Of a DNA stretch of 64,000 nucleotides, positions 28,426 to 40,630 are shown in pieces. The stretch spans positions 37,612,620 to 37,676,619 of the forward strand of contig NC_084887.1 in assembly GCF_958979055.1 (NCBI RefSeq). The letters are read 5' to 3'. Source of the DNA: Alnus glutinosa (taxonomy: Eukaryota; Streptophyta; Magnoliopsida; Fagales; Betulaceae). A program made the translations under genes and the position numbers. Below the pieces are notes generated by a model, which searched no databases, had not been told where the DNA came from, and worked only from the letters and a program-made list of their open reading frames with translations. Position 1 is the stretch's first letter; every line of letters begins with the position of its first letter.

Positions 28426-30665
28426 GGGCACTACAGGTATTTACAAATTGATACGGTAGTTTCATGTGACACTTTTGTTTCTTTTTAGTTAACATCTGAA
28501 AACAATCAGTTTCTTAAGTGTTTATATGGAATTTAGGTTACATATGATATGCAGAATGACTATTCTATTTAAAAGAATAAATAATTTTTATTAAGAGTGA
28601 AATAATGTAGAATATAATAGCCTAGTGTCAGGGTATATAATAAGCATGTAACACTTGGAATAATCCTTTTTATTGCCCATGAGAAAATGACTATTTTTAG
28701 GCTATTTCATTTTTATTTCATATTTTTTTTTTTCAATAAAAATTATTCATATTTTTAATAAAATAGCCATTTCGCATACTAAACATAATCTCAAAGCATG
28801 TTTATGCCTCCCCTCTCCTCCCCCTCTTCACCCATCTAGTAGGAAGGAATGAAGGATCCCCCCTCCCCCTCCCATTTAGTGTATCTATTTGTTTTTTTTT
28901 TTTTTTTTAAAAAAAAAAGTATTTTTATGCCTGGTTAAATTTAGAAACTCTATTCACCAAACATATCCTAACCCCATTGATTGCCCAAAAAACATAGAAA
29001 GAAACCTGTCTTCGCCTCATTCACTCACCTAACATTATTAATAGATGCCAAGTTGTCAGCTGTCCAAAATTATCGTCAACTCACCTACCCACCATATCGG
29101 AGAATTGAACAATTTTCAAACCTTGACAATTAATTTTAATTAACAATTATTTATATTTTAACGTTTTAGCATACAATTCATTGAATTTAACAAGATATAA
29201 TACATTAAAAAACTCATAATATGATAAATATTAGAGCCAGGACAAAGTTTTCGTAGAAAGAATTTAATTCGATATATTTTTATTACATAATATGTAATTT
29301 TTATATGTATTTTTAAAAATACATGTGAGAAAGAAGATTTTGACATTTTATTCTCTCTGCTTGTAAACTTATTTGCCTCATAATCATATGTTATGCTAAT
29401 TATATAAAAAGATATGATAGGTTGCCACCCCCATGACATAAATATTAATACAATTATTATTATTATTTTTTAAACAAAAAAATCACAAAACAATGTATAT
29501 GGGTTAGGGTCTAGTTTTGTATTTTTTGTTTTTTTTTTTTAAAAAAAAGTAAAAAACAATTAAAAAAAGAAGAAAAAAGAGTCAATAGTTCTGTTAATAA
29601 TTGTGTCTTTGTGTGGCAAAATATCATTTCTCTATTGCTAAAAATACATATGAAAATTAGGTACTTTAAATATAAATGTAATAAACTAAATTTCAGCCAA
29701 CAATGACTAATAGTTTTTACCTTTTTTCTAATCCATTTCGAAGAAAGCTAAGTTGTTACAACGGTAAATTTCAGGTATTTAATGAATCAAATAGTTAAAA
29801 TTTTAATGGAAGGTCGTATAACGACTTTCTGATTTTTGCTACGGCGGGTGGTGACAGAGAGTTGGTGGACGACGCAACTGTCTGAAAAACAAGAAAAACT
29901 TCTTCTTCTTTACCCGCACTGACGCACGCACACACGCACACTACGGGTCTTAAAGAGTTGTGATTCTTGGCCAGACGAGAGGAATTTGCAGCGGCATTTC
30001 TCAGCTTTGTGATCTCGTTGCTGGAATCCGGTAACGGTGATTTTGATTTCATGTCGTTACGGAAATTCTCGTTCTGTTAAATGATTTTGAAAAGCTTCGT
30101 TCCCTGATCATTTGTGTGATTGTGGGGATTGAGATCCATCTATAGAGATAAAAGTCTTGGTTCTGTGAGATATAGTTCTTTGTATCCAGTCTGTTTGGCC
30201 GTCGAGAAAGTCGATGAAAGTAGGAGGAAAATCAAAATCTTTGAATTCTCCACAATTAAGCTGTGTATTTGGTCCAACGGTTAGTTGGGTAATTTTGAAG
30301 CACAGACCTGTTGTTTTTCTAATTCTACATCAATCTTTGTTTGATCGTTTGTTTTTTTGGGTTGAGAATTCAATACTGTTTTTTTGGTCAAACACGCTGA
30401 ATTTTCTGAGAGACTCGGGGATCAGAGAGGAGGTGGTTGGGATCTGAAATTTTGGCTAATCTAGTTAACCCAATCCCATTGAGTGAAAACTGGCTCATTC
30501 GATTCCATGTTCTGGCAAATGAATCAAAATTATTGTTTCTGCTTAGACCAATACAGTGCAACACCCATTTTCGGTAGCTTTGCTTACACCTGATCGTTTT
30601 TCTTGTTACAGATTATAGTATAAAAAATTGTGAGGTAGCTGTGAACCTTTTGTCCATCTGAAAAG

Positions 30666-33600
30666 ATGTCAGGATCATGGCACATTGAAGAAAGAGCTAA
30701 TTCTAAAAGTGAGGCGCTTGCAAGAGCTGTTGAGAATGCTCCTGAAACTGGGTGCCTCTCCATTGTTGTGCTTGGTGCTTCTGGCGATCTTGCTAAGAAG
30801 AAAACTTTTCCAGCGCTCTTCCACCTTTTTCTGCAGGTTGTTTTGACCCTTTTGTGAATTTTGTGTAATGTTTACATGCATTATATGTATTTTTGTTGTT
30901 GTTAATCTGTTCTAGAAATTGAGAAATAATTTAATATTTTACTTCTATTGAATTTTCGATATAATTGGTCATGAAGATGAGTAGACGGACTGATTTCTAC
31001 TGTTCTCATTTGGTCACTGTTTCTTAAGATGATGCCCTTAAATTTGATCTTCATACTCTATCCGTTTTGATGCAATTTTCAGAAAGACAACTGATAATCT
31101 AATCTTCTGTTTGTTAAGACTACCTAGGAAGTTTTTTAGAGTTGCTTGTTGTTCTTAGGAGCTATGAACTGTCATTCTCACTTTGAAATGCATTGAGTTG
31201 TTTGCAGGGATTCCTACATCCTGATGAAGTTCACATTTTTGGCTATGCAAGGACTAAGATTTCGGATGATGAGCTAAGAAACCGCATACGTGGGTGAGAT
31301 ATATTTCTGTTGTCTGTTTCTATATTATATCCTCTGATTATAATAAACATAATGAGTAGGAGGAACAATGTTTGGCGTGAACATCCATATGTCCCTCCTT
31401 GGAAATTATTTTTACTAATAAAATATAATTAAAGCTTACTTGCCTGCTTGATACTTAGAAGGAAGAAGAGAACTATACCTGCTGATTTTTCCTTGTTCTG
31501 CTCACTTTCATTTTCTTTTGAATTTTTATTTCTTTGATTGTTATCTTATGTCTGCACTTCCTTTTCGCCATTTGTTTTCCTGAATAATGTTATTCATGGT
31601 TTGTGCTCACTGAAATTGTTTCTTCGATTGCTTGTTTCAGTTGTTCATAAGAATAGCTAACAATTAGGATTGATTTGTATGTGATAAATACCTGCAGATA
31701 TCTTATTAAAGAAAAAAGTGCTTCGTTAGAGCAATTGGAAAATGTATCCAAGTTTCTGCAACTGGTTAGTACAAACCCTTATCCTGCATCAGTTTGGACT
31801 TGTTCCGTGATGCACCCACAAATAACATGTAATTGCTTCAACTTATTTTTGTAGATTAAATATGTAAGTGGTTCTTATGATTCCAAAGAGGGCTTTCGGC
31901 TGTTGGATAAGGAAATTTTGGAGCATGAGTTATCAAAAAAGAGTGTGGAAGGATCATATCGGAGACTCTTTTATTTTGCACTTCCTCCATCAGTTTATCC
32001 ATCTGTCTGCAAGATGATCAAGGATTATTGCATGAATAAATGTTAGTTTTTCCAACTCATTTTTGGTTTTGTAGCTGGAATTATCAAAAAACTCCTGCTA
32101 ATAGTGTGTGGTCATTTATTTTTAAGAAGGTAAATTTCCTTCATATTGCTGTTCAAATATATTGCATGAAGGTTGTTTTTGGGAAATAATAATAAAACAA
32201 CTATCATATATTGTGTAAAATTGACAATTATCTTGCCATCCTATATACATTCCCAAACTTTCTTTAACATACTTCTAGAAAGGAGCTTAAAGATGAAAAA
32301 TAGGAAAGATATGGATACCCAGCTGAGGAGGCATTGGTTGAAGAAGACAGTTAACTATTTGATCTGTATCAGCTATGGTTTAGCATGAAAGTTCTGTAGA
32401 GGTTTCACTCTAGACTTATTTTATGCTTCTTTAAGTAAAATAGTCTTTTCATTCCTTTTCATGGTCACACTTTGCTCGTAGAAGTTGCCATTTTGCCATT
32501 AAGCGTGACTTTAGAAACTTGATACCCAGTCATTGGCTTTATAACGATGTTACCTGAGTTGCTAATTTTTTTTAGTACTTTCTAGCATTGTTCTGGTGGT
32601 AAGGAAGAAGTCTGATAGATATCTGAATATTTGCTTTGGTAATGAGATACCAGAAAAGGAAAATTAGGACTTTTGAGTTCCCGTTTAATGTCACATTTCA
32701 CAATTCCCATTAATTCCATGTTTGCTTAGAGAAGTGGAAAATATTGTTCTCTTCACTTAAGTTTTAATAACATGGATTGAAAATTTGGCAATTTAGTTGG
32801 ACGAATCAGGCATGTTGCTATTGTGGTTCCTGAACAATATGTAGAATTTGAATATCTGATGCGGACTTTCTGAATGGCTTTGTGCCTTTGTCTAATAATT
32901 TCCAGCTGATCTTGGTGGATGGACGCGGATTGTTGTGGAGAAACCTTTTGGCAAAGATTTGGCATCTGCCGAGCAACTCAGTTCCCAGATTGGAGAGTTA
33001 TTTGATGAACCACAAATTTACCGTATTGATCACTATTTGGGAAAGGAATTGGTGCAGAATTTGGTAATATATGTATAAATAGGTTTTAGTTGTTATTTAT
33101 TTTGTTTCATAGACTCTGCTTATTTCTCTTCTGACATTGAATATGCAGTTGGTTCTTCGTTTTGCAAATCGCTTCTTCTTACCACTTTGGAATCGTGACA
33201 ACATCGACAATGTACAGGTGAGAGTCCTTTCACTGATCATGTTTGAAAGTTACTCACCTAAGGTGAGGTTGTAAAAGTACAAGACTGGGGATAAAGTATG
33301 AGGCACTCTATATCGAGGCTATAATCTTGTTGTGCCCTCCAAACTACATGTGTATCAATCAATGGTTACCTTGATATATAAAGTTGTAAATTCATTGTCA
33401 TCTAATGTAACTTGGTATTTCCCAGCATTAGTAAGTCACGAATTTCAATTTACATCTTGTTTGTATGTTTCTCTTGCAGATTGTGTTCAGGGAGGATTTC
33501 GGGACTGAAGGTCGTGGTGGATATTTTGATGAATATGGGTATGCTCTATTAATGCTTGCATCTCGGTTGGTTTGCTTGCAGGACCTTAAATGAGAAATCA

Positions 33601-36600
33601 TCTGTGTCTTTTTAAAATGTTCTTTTGTTTTTCAAATTTCCTGTATTTGAAAATTTGCATTCTATAAATTGGTCTTAGTTTTTCATTATTACTTCATTCT
33701 ATATTTTTTGCTGACATTGGAAAAGAAACTTTAAAATTTTAATTTTAAATGGCTAAACAATTTTTAGAATCTCTGTTGTTGGTTTTACCTGGTTTTATAT
33801 AGTAAATAGATCGTTTTGGTAAAGAGAACTAACTAATTAATTGTCATTTTGGCAGAATTATTCGTGATATCATTCAAAATCATCTATTGCAGGTAAGGCC
33901 TTGGTATTAAGATAAAGTAGATTCATATATATTAGATGTCATCTCTGTATGATTGATTATCTCTCAAGTCTGGATTAGTTATTTTGTTGGAGCATTAGGT
34001 AGTTAGAGTCCCATTTATCTTATGTTGTCCTGAACTGTAGTTTTTCTGAGTCCATTTTAGTTATTCATGTTTGACATTTGCTTGTGATAAGATACGTATA
34101 GGAACTTGGTGGGCCTCGTGTCTGTTGTGGCTACATATACAACTTCAGCCCTCTTTCCTCGGACTTCTGTTACTCCAACCTTCCCTTGCAACCCATTGCC
34201 ACACAAATTCCCAACCTATCACTAGAAAAAGGAAGATGTCTTCATTTTGACAGAACTATATTATTCACTATTTATCTACCAACTGCAGGTTCTTTGCCTG
34301 GTTGCCATGGAAAAGCCCGTTTCTCTCAAACCTGAGCACATCCGGGATGAGAAAGTCAAGGTACGTATCTTTACATGCCATTGCGTGCTCTAAAGCCTCT
34401 CTGATACAGTAAGAAAACCAGGATGTGTTAGGTCCCCATACCTCCAATCCACACCCTTCTGTCTCTGTCCCATTAAAATTTATTTATCATAGTATACTTA
34501 CTAAATGAACATAAGAATTAAAGCAACCTTTGTAGATCTAGAGAGTATAAGATTGTCGAAAGACCTTTTTTTTAAAGGAATATTCATGTGTTACATTTGA
34601 CCTAAAACATTTTTCCCCATAAAATATTCTGCTCTTAACTATATGCTATGAGTTCCAGACATGTCTTCTTATATTGCTTTCTGATTATTATGTGAAACTC
34701 AGGTTCTTCAATCGGTTCTTCCAATTAAAGATGAAGAGGTTGTTCTTGGACAATACGAAGGCTATAGGGATGATCCAACAGTTCCTGATCACTCAAACAC
34801 TCCGACTTTTGCAACTGTTGTTCTGAGAATACATAATGAAAGATGGGAAGGTATGATATATTTCACAATTTGTTTATTTTTCTTTTGAAACTTCTTTATA
34901 GTTCTGTAAAAATAACCTCTGAGCCTCCCATTTGGGTATTTATTATATATATATATTTCAATTTCTTCTTACAGTAAAAGCCAATTTCTTATTCAGGTGT
35001 CCCTTTTATACTTAAGGCTGGAAAAGCATTGAATTCAAGAAAGGCAGAAATACGAGTTCAATTTAAGGATGTTCCTGGTGATATATTCAAATGTATGGCA
35101 CCAGACCTTTAGAATTCTGTGTGACTTATCTTCAAAATTTAGCTTGGTTCATGATACATATTCTCTAGTTTTCTATGTTCAACTTGCGTGCAGAAAGGAA
35201 TGTCATGATCTGACATAATTTTTGTACCTAGCATATTGAAATGTGAAATGGAAGTTGGTGAACAAATTTGGGATGGGGCAATTGTCATTACTTTTCCTTA
35301 CTCCTCATGAATGAAAGTAATGCAACAATTTACTAAGGTGTTCTTGTACTTGTCAAAAAAAAAAAAAATCATGATTATCAGCTAAGTGACCATTTCTGTG
35401 AAGATTTTATGCTGGGGAATAAATAAAAAGGCTTATTGTCTGTTTCTGTAATATGTTTATTGTCAACTCTACTTGCTTGCTACATAATTCCATGTCTTAC
35501 TGCTTTGTATATCCTTGGCTTCCTATATTCAGTATCTGTGATTGTTATACCCCTTAAAGCTGCTTTTGTATTATATTTGATGGTCTGTCAAATATTTGGT
35601 TGCCTAAAAGTTTTTAATCTGATGGTCTGTCAACTGGTTGCTTAGAGGGTTTCAATCTATTTCTTGATTGAATGTTGTTTCAATGTTTAGGTCAAAAGCA
35701 AGGGAGAAATGAGTTTGTAATACGCCTTCAGCCTTCAGAAGCCATGTACATGAAGTTAACGGTATGTTAGTGATTCTAATGCGCGGTTACAAGAATTATT
35801 GGTCCACAATGTTTGAGCTGGTACCTGCTTACGTTTTCATGTGTGTGTTTGTTGTTGAAGACTTGGTGGGGCATCATGTGAAGTAACAAACATTGTGCAT
35901 CTATCTGTATTTGAATTATTTGAGTTGCAGATTTTTTCCGGTACATTTTTTTTTTTTTTTTGTAAAGAAAATCTTCAGACTTCAGCACATCTCCAAATTT
36001 CTTATTCTGATCTGGAAAATGGGTCCAAAATTAAGTTTTGAAAATAAGGTTGCTTTTTTGGTTATCCAATGTAAAGGTTGAAACCTTGTGTGCTTGTGTA
36101 CCTGTTCATCTTTCACCTATCTGGAACCAGAAAAAAGTAACTGGGGATAGCTCTTTTCTCTACCTGATCTTTGTGTTATAGCTGTTTACTTCTAATCAAA
36201 ATTGGAGATAGCCACTAGCTTCATGTGTGGATCAAACCATCAAAACAATGATTTGGTTTTTTTTTTTTCTTCTTTCTCTCAGAGCAATTTGAGCACTTGA
36301 ATTAACTTTAGTAGTATCATACTATATCACACTTTTGTAGTATATTGTCCTATCGATAGTACACTGCTCATTATTAGATTTATAGAAATTTTAGGAAAAT
36401 AATATAAATCTTAATTTTTCTGTAATCATCTCATAAGGGTCACTAAAATTGTTTAATTTTTTTGAGTTTATTGTTCTCTAAAAACCAATTGCAAAATGTC
36501 TCTCATGCAGGTCAAGCACCCTGGACTAGAGATGGTAGCAGTCCAAAGTGAATTAGACTTGTCATATGGGCAACGTTATCAAGGGGTAACAATCCCAGAG

Positions 36601-37566
36601 GCTTACGAACGTCTAATTCTTGACACGTATGATCCTTGCTCTTCCATATTCTTAGTGTCTGATAATTCTGCTTTTGTTTACAGCAGTCGGCACAACTGTT
36701 TTGAATTTTGCATACACAACTCTAGCGCAATAGTAATTAATATAATCCTATATGAATTTAACACGAAATTAACGGGTTATGATTGAAAGTCTAACCCATT
36801 TAATAGGTCGGGCTAGAGTTGACCTACAAAGTTTTATACCGGACAAAGATTTCCTCCAAACTCGATTAGAAGAACTTCCTCCAACCCAATCTATAAAAAT
36901 GATGTGTCCATTTTTTTATGAGCTTGTTAGATGCACATGATTTTTTAATAAAATTGCTTCCAACTTTGTTCATGCTAATAAAATAACGTGTTTTTTACAT
37001 GCTCAACTTATACATGTCATTTTTATATATTGGGTTTGAAGAAAACTCAGTTTGTCTTATACTCATACCTCGACATGACCTGAACCCGACATGAGCCATT
37101 TAGGACTGACAATTTTTGATACAACCCGTGAACTCAACACGAAATTAGCGAACTATAGTCTTATATCCATGTTTCGACACGACTCGAATACAAATTGCCA
37201 ACCCTAGAATTAGTACTCTTGCTACATTGATTTTTTAATCACTGAGAATGGGAATTTTATTTTACAGAATAAGAGGTGATCAGCAGCATTTTGTTCGCAG
37301 AGATGAGTTGAAGGTATGAACATTGTATAGTGAGTAAAATATCTTAGCACATAGTGAGAGTTACCAATTTGACTGTACTTTTTTGCGTCGATCATCAGGC
37401 GGCCTGGGAGATCTTCACACCTCTTCTGCACAGAATTGACGATGGCGAACTGAAGCCGCTTCCGTACCAACCGGGCAGCCGAGGTCCTGCAGAAGCAGAT
37501 GGGCTGCTAGCAAAAGCTGGCTATGTTCAAACACATGGCTATATATGGATCCCTCCCACCCTGTAG
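30666..37566 (+). CDS. G6PD: cytosolic glucose-6-phosphate dehydrogenase
   Basis: Catalyses glucose-6-phosphate + NADP+ to 6-phosphogluconolactone + NADPH, the first oxidative pentose-phosphate step. Seen: 15 exons, all GT-AG and in phase: 30666-30836, 31208-31293, 31698-31764, 31855-32041, 32906-33063, 33149-33217, 33480-33538, 33856-33892, 34289-34360, 34703-34850, 34997-35092, 35691-35761, 36511-36626, 37268-37313, 37399-37566; 516 residues. Motifs: NADP-binding [10 protein letters not shown] at 37-46, EKPFG at 182-186, and the substrate-binding/catalytic RIDHYLGKE at 210-218. The start [10 protein letters not shown] has no transit peptide and the length is that of cytosolic plant isoforms (plastid forms are longer), so I infer the Arabidopsis G6PD5/G6PD6 type. 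A TTACAG acceptor-like site before the ATG suggests a 5' UTR intron. Intron 13 carries a dispersed repeat. Confidence 0.96.
36729..37207. repeat. dispersed repeat in G6PD intron 13
   Basis: This carries repeated CAACACGAAATTAGCG / ACACGAAATTAACGGGTT and ACCCGACATGAGCC motifs and ends in CAAATTGCCAACCCTAG, which reads CTAGGGTTGGCAATTTG on the other strand, a typical end of a common plant repeat. It lies wholly inside the intron and should be removed with it. Ends are approximate. Confidence 0.45.
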
Positions 37567-40250
37567 AACGCGCGCAGCATGCTTGCTTTTATGGTGTACC
37601 CCTATCCTTCTGTTTTTCCACTGCATTGAGAAGCTATCTGACCAGAATAAGAATCTGATATGGTGTGTGTGAGCATTATATATGTAACACGATACAAATA
37701 TATGATTCATAAATAATTGCTCATGTCCGGGGGCATGCCGGTCTACCTGTCTAAAAGAAAAGAGATTCAAGCAGTGTGTTGGAGCTAGAATTTTGGTTCA
37801 CAATTGGCAAGATTAAAAGATTAAGTTGAAAAAAATTGATTAAAAATATTAAAAAAATTGTTTAAAAATATATAGTTTCTGTAAGACTCTAGCTATGTCA
37901 ATCCCATCCATCTTCTAAAATATTTAATGCACCTTTCAAGTTTCAATGTAAAAAATAGAATAGATAAGTAGTTTGTAAATGTTGTATGCACAACAATCCC
38001 ACCCGCTACTCGGGACTTTTAAAAAGAAAAAGAGTAAACTTCACTTATTTTTTTTTTATTTTTTGGAACTTTTATCATTTTTGCAATATCTTTTTAAAGT
38101 TTAAAAATTATTAATTTAGTGTATCGACTTTTAAAAAATTTGCAATAAGCATCCTTAGTGAACTCTTTATTCTTTTGTTGAAATCTGGCTAAAAAGTTTA
38201 CTTTTTTAGTTTAACTACCAACTTTACAAAAGCAATTTGCAGTAAACTCTCTAAATCTCACTCTATTCTATTTAAATGTAAGTTTTATTCTTTTTTTATT
38301 CTCAAAATCACCCCACAGACCAAAAAAGAGTGAGACAATGAGAAGGAGATTGAGAAAATGAATATAAAAATGTATGAAAATGAGATAGAGAGGAAGATTA
38401 TTTCTCCAAATATGGAGTACAAATCTGACAAGTATTATAATATAGAATGAAAATAGAGCTTGGCAAACGATGGTTTTTGTGAATTTTAACCAAAATTTGG
38501 CTAAACATTATTTTTGGAGACTTCAATGAGAATGCTCTGAGAGTTTATGAATTTTTGGAAGAGAATATAAAAGTTATAGAAGCTCACTCAAAGAAGATAA
38601 GTGAAATTTTCTGCAAAAACTACTACACAATGAAATGCCATGATCTCCCATATCTATTATTGAGGGGCAGTGGGTCATTTGTCCTCTGTCCTCTCTCACT
38701 CCTCAGTCTCACTTTTTAATCTCCATTTTACATGTTCACTTGAAAAAAGGAAGTGAATGGAACCAATTTATTCCAATCTGATTTGGTCTTGGTCTTGGTC
38801 TCGTGATATATACTTAGATTGCGTTGTTTCCAAGTTAAACAAAATGTATTTAAGCGTCATCTGAGTAGAATGTATGGCCTAAGTTGCCTAACCTCTTTAG
38901 ACCAAGGACGCTTGCTTTTACTTCCTCTTAACCAGACTTGCTTGATAAGCAGAGCACCGATTGCATCCGATTCTCTATATATTTTTTTTCTTCCCAACCA
39001 GCCCCTTAAGCGGTACTTCAAAAGACATCAACACATATAAAGGTTTAGAATTTAGGAGAGCAAAACTGAAAAATAAAAATGGAGAGTAAAATTTTAATTT
39101 TCAAATAATTATAATAATATTTTAAAAGGGAAAATATTGTTACTTGGGGTGCCACGCCCCCAAGCTACCATGTAGCTCCGCCCCTGAACACATGTATGGT
39201 GTGAAAAGTAATGTTATACATCATTCTCTATTCTCTCTTATCTTTTCAAAGTCTATATGACATGATTCTTTATAATATTTGATACATGAAAATTGATTTT
39301 TTTAGTTAAAATGGTCCAAGTCACATAAGCTTTGAGAAATAGGGAGGTAATGTAATGGTGACGGGAGAGTTTTAAATAAAAATATCTTAGGAGATATGGG
39401 TCTTCAATGTTAGAGTAAACCATACTTGTATTTGTTATTAATATAAAATATATTTTTAATCTACTAGATAGCATATATCAGTATATCACTATTTAGCAGA
39501 ATATAATAGTACTTTTAACTTTATATTTATTATTGTTATTATACTGATAACAACAATGATGATGAATAATTCAGAATAAACTTTGGCATCTAATAGCATT
39601 GCTTCTTTTTATCATGAATGCTTGATTTGTGTGATCAAATATTCATCTTTTGTACTTATAAAAAAAAAAAAATCATCTTTTATCATTTTGTAATAAAAAA
39701 TCAACTATTTGTTATTTAGGGAAAGAATATTCTAATGGTAAGTCTAACAGATAAAAAAAAAAAAAGATGGTTTAAAAGAAAAGATAAATAACGCATAAAT
39801 ATATTATTTAATTATTTTCTTCCCTAGAACATTCTAAAATAAATGTTTTATAAAAAATAAAAATTATTTTGATATTTTCGGGGATTTTTTTTTTTAATAA
39901 AAAATCATATTAAAGTGAATGATTTTTTTTTAAAAAAAAAATAGATTTTTTATTACTTATTAGATTGGTATAATTTTGAAAGAATTTTTCGCAAAAAAAA
40001 AAAAAAAACTTAGAATGAGAAATCCTAATAAAAGAAAAAAGAAACATGTCCATTATCCGAAGGCAAGTCCTGCAGCCTAATTGGTCTATGAAACTGATTG
40101 CAAATTCTCTCTGTTTGCAAATCCTCTCATGAGTCTCATATTAGTTCCTCCTTGTCCTTTCTCCCAATCCGCTTCACTCTGTTTGCAAATCTTCTTGTCA
40201 ACTTACCGTTCTTCTCTCTGTTTCTCAGTTCGTCTCTGTAACAAGTTACA
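37567..40250. other. intergenic G6PD to F-box gene, no gene seen
   Basis: It includes the G6PD 3' UTR (an ATAAATAAT signal near 37708), AT-rich DNA, a hAT-MITE-related fragment ending at 39187, and several poly-A/T runs (39660-40010). The frame at 38819-39040 is unsupported. Confidence 0.5.
39100..39187. mobile_element. right end of a hAT-MITE family copy
   Basis: The segment ends CCCCCAAGCTACC ... GTAGCTCCGCCCCTG, the inverse of the CAGGGGCGGAGCTAC terminus at 27537. AACACATG follows, and a near-identical AACACATA sits at about 39032. A matching left terminus is not visible. Confidence 0.4.
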
Positions 40251-40630
40251 TTGTTAGAAACATCAAAAGCAAAAAAAAAAAAATATCGTTCTCTCTCTTT
40301 GCGTTTCTCACCTGGGTTTCCCTTCTTTTTGTTTCTATTAAGTCCATATATTTCATCCTCCAAAAAAGGCTCTGTTTTGAGCTTCATCTACGCTTTTAAT
40401 ATCCAATTCTGCTCTGATTTCTGGTGCTTTTGTTTTTTTCTTAGCCACCGGAATCGAGGGTTTTCGTTTTCTTTTTGCGTAGGTTTCCTTTATTAATCAG
40501 GGTCTTTGTTTGTTTCTCTTCCTGTGATATGAAAAGCTTTGTGGGTATTTTGTGATTGTGTTGTTTGAGCCCAGTCTTGGTCTCTTGGCAAAGGATTTGT
40601 GTTTCTTTTCTTGGTGCCCAAGAAACAAGA

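Larger units (their letters stand above)
22078..29800. other. 7.7-kb gene-poor, repeat-rich interval
   Basis: There is no convincing gene between PUX1 and G6PD. It holds several small transposable elements (listed separately at 23890, 25315, 26375, 27537 and 28378), a G run near 22640, long A/T runs, and only short open frames. A 37-codon ATG frame at 27098-27211 sits in a patch that is more GC-rich than its surroundings but resembles nothing I know. Confidence 0.55.
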
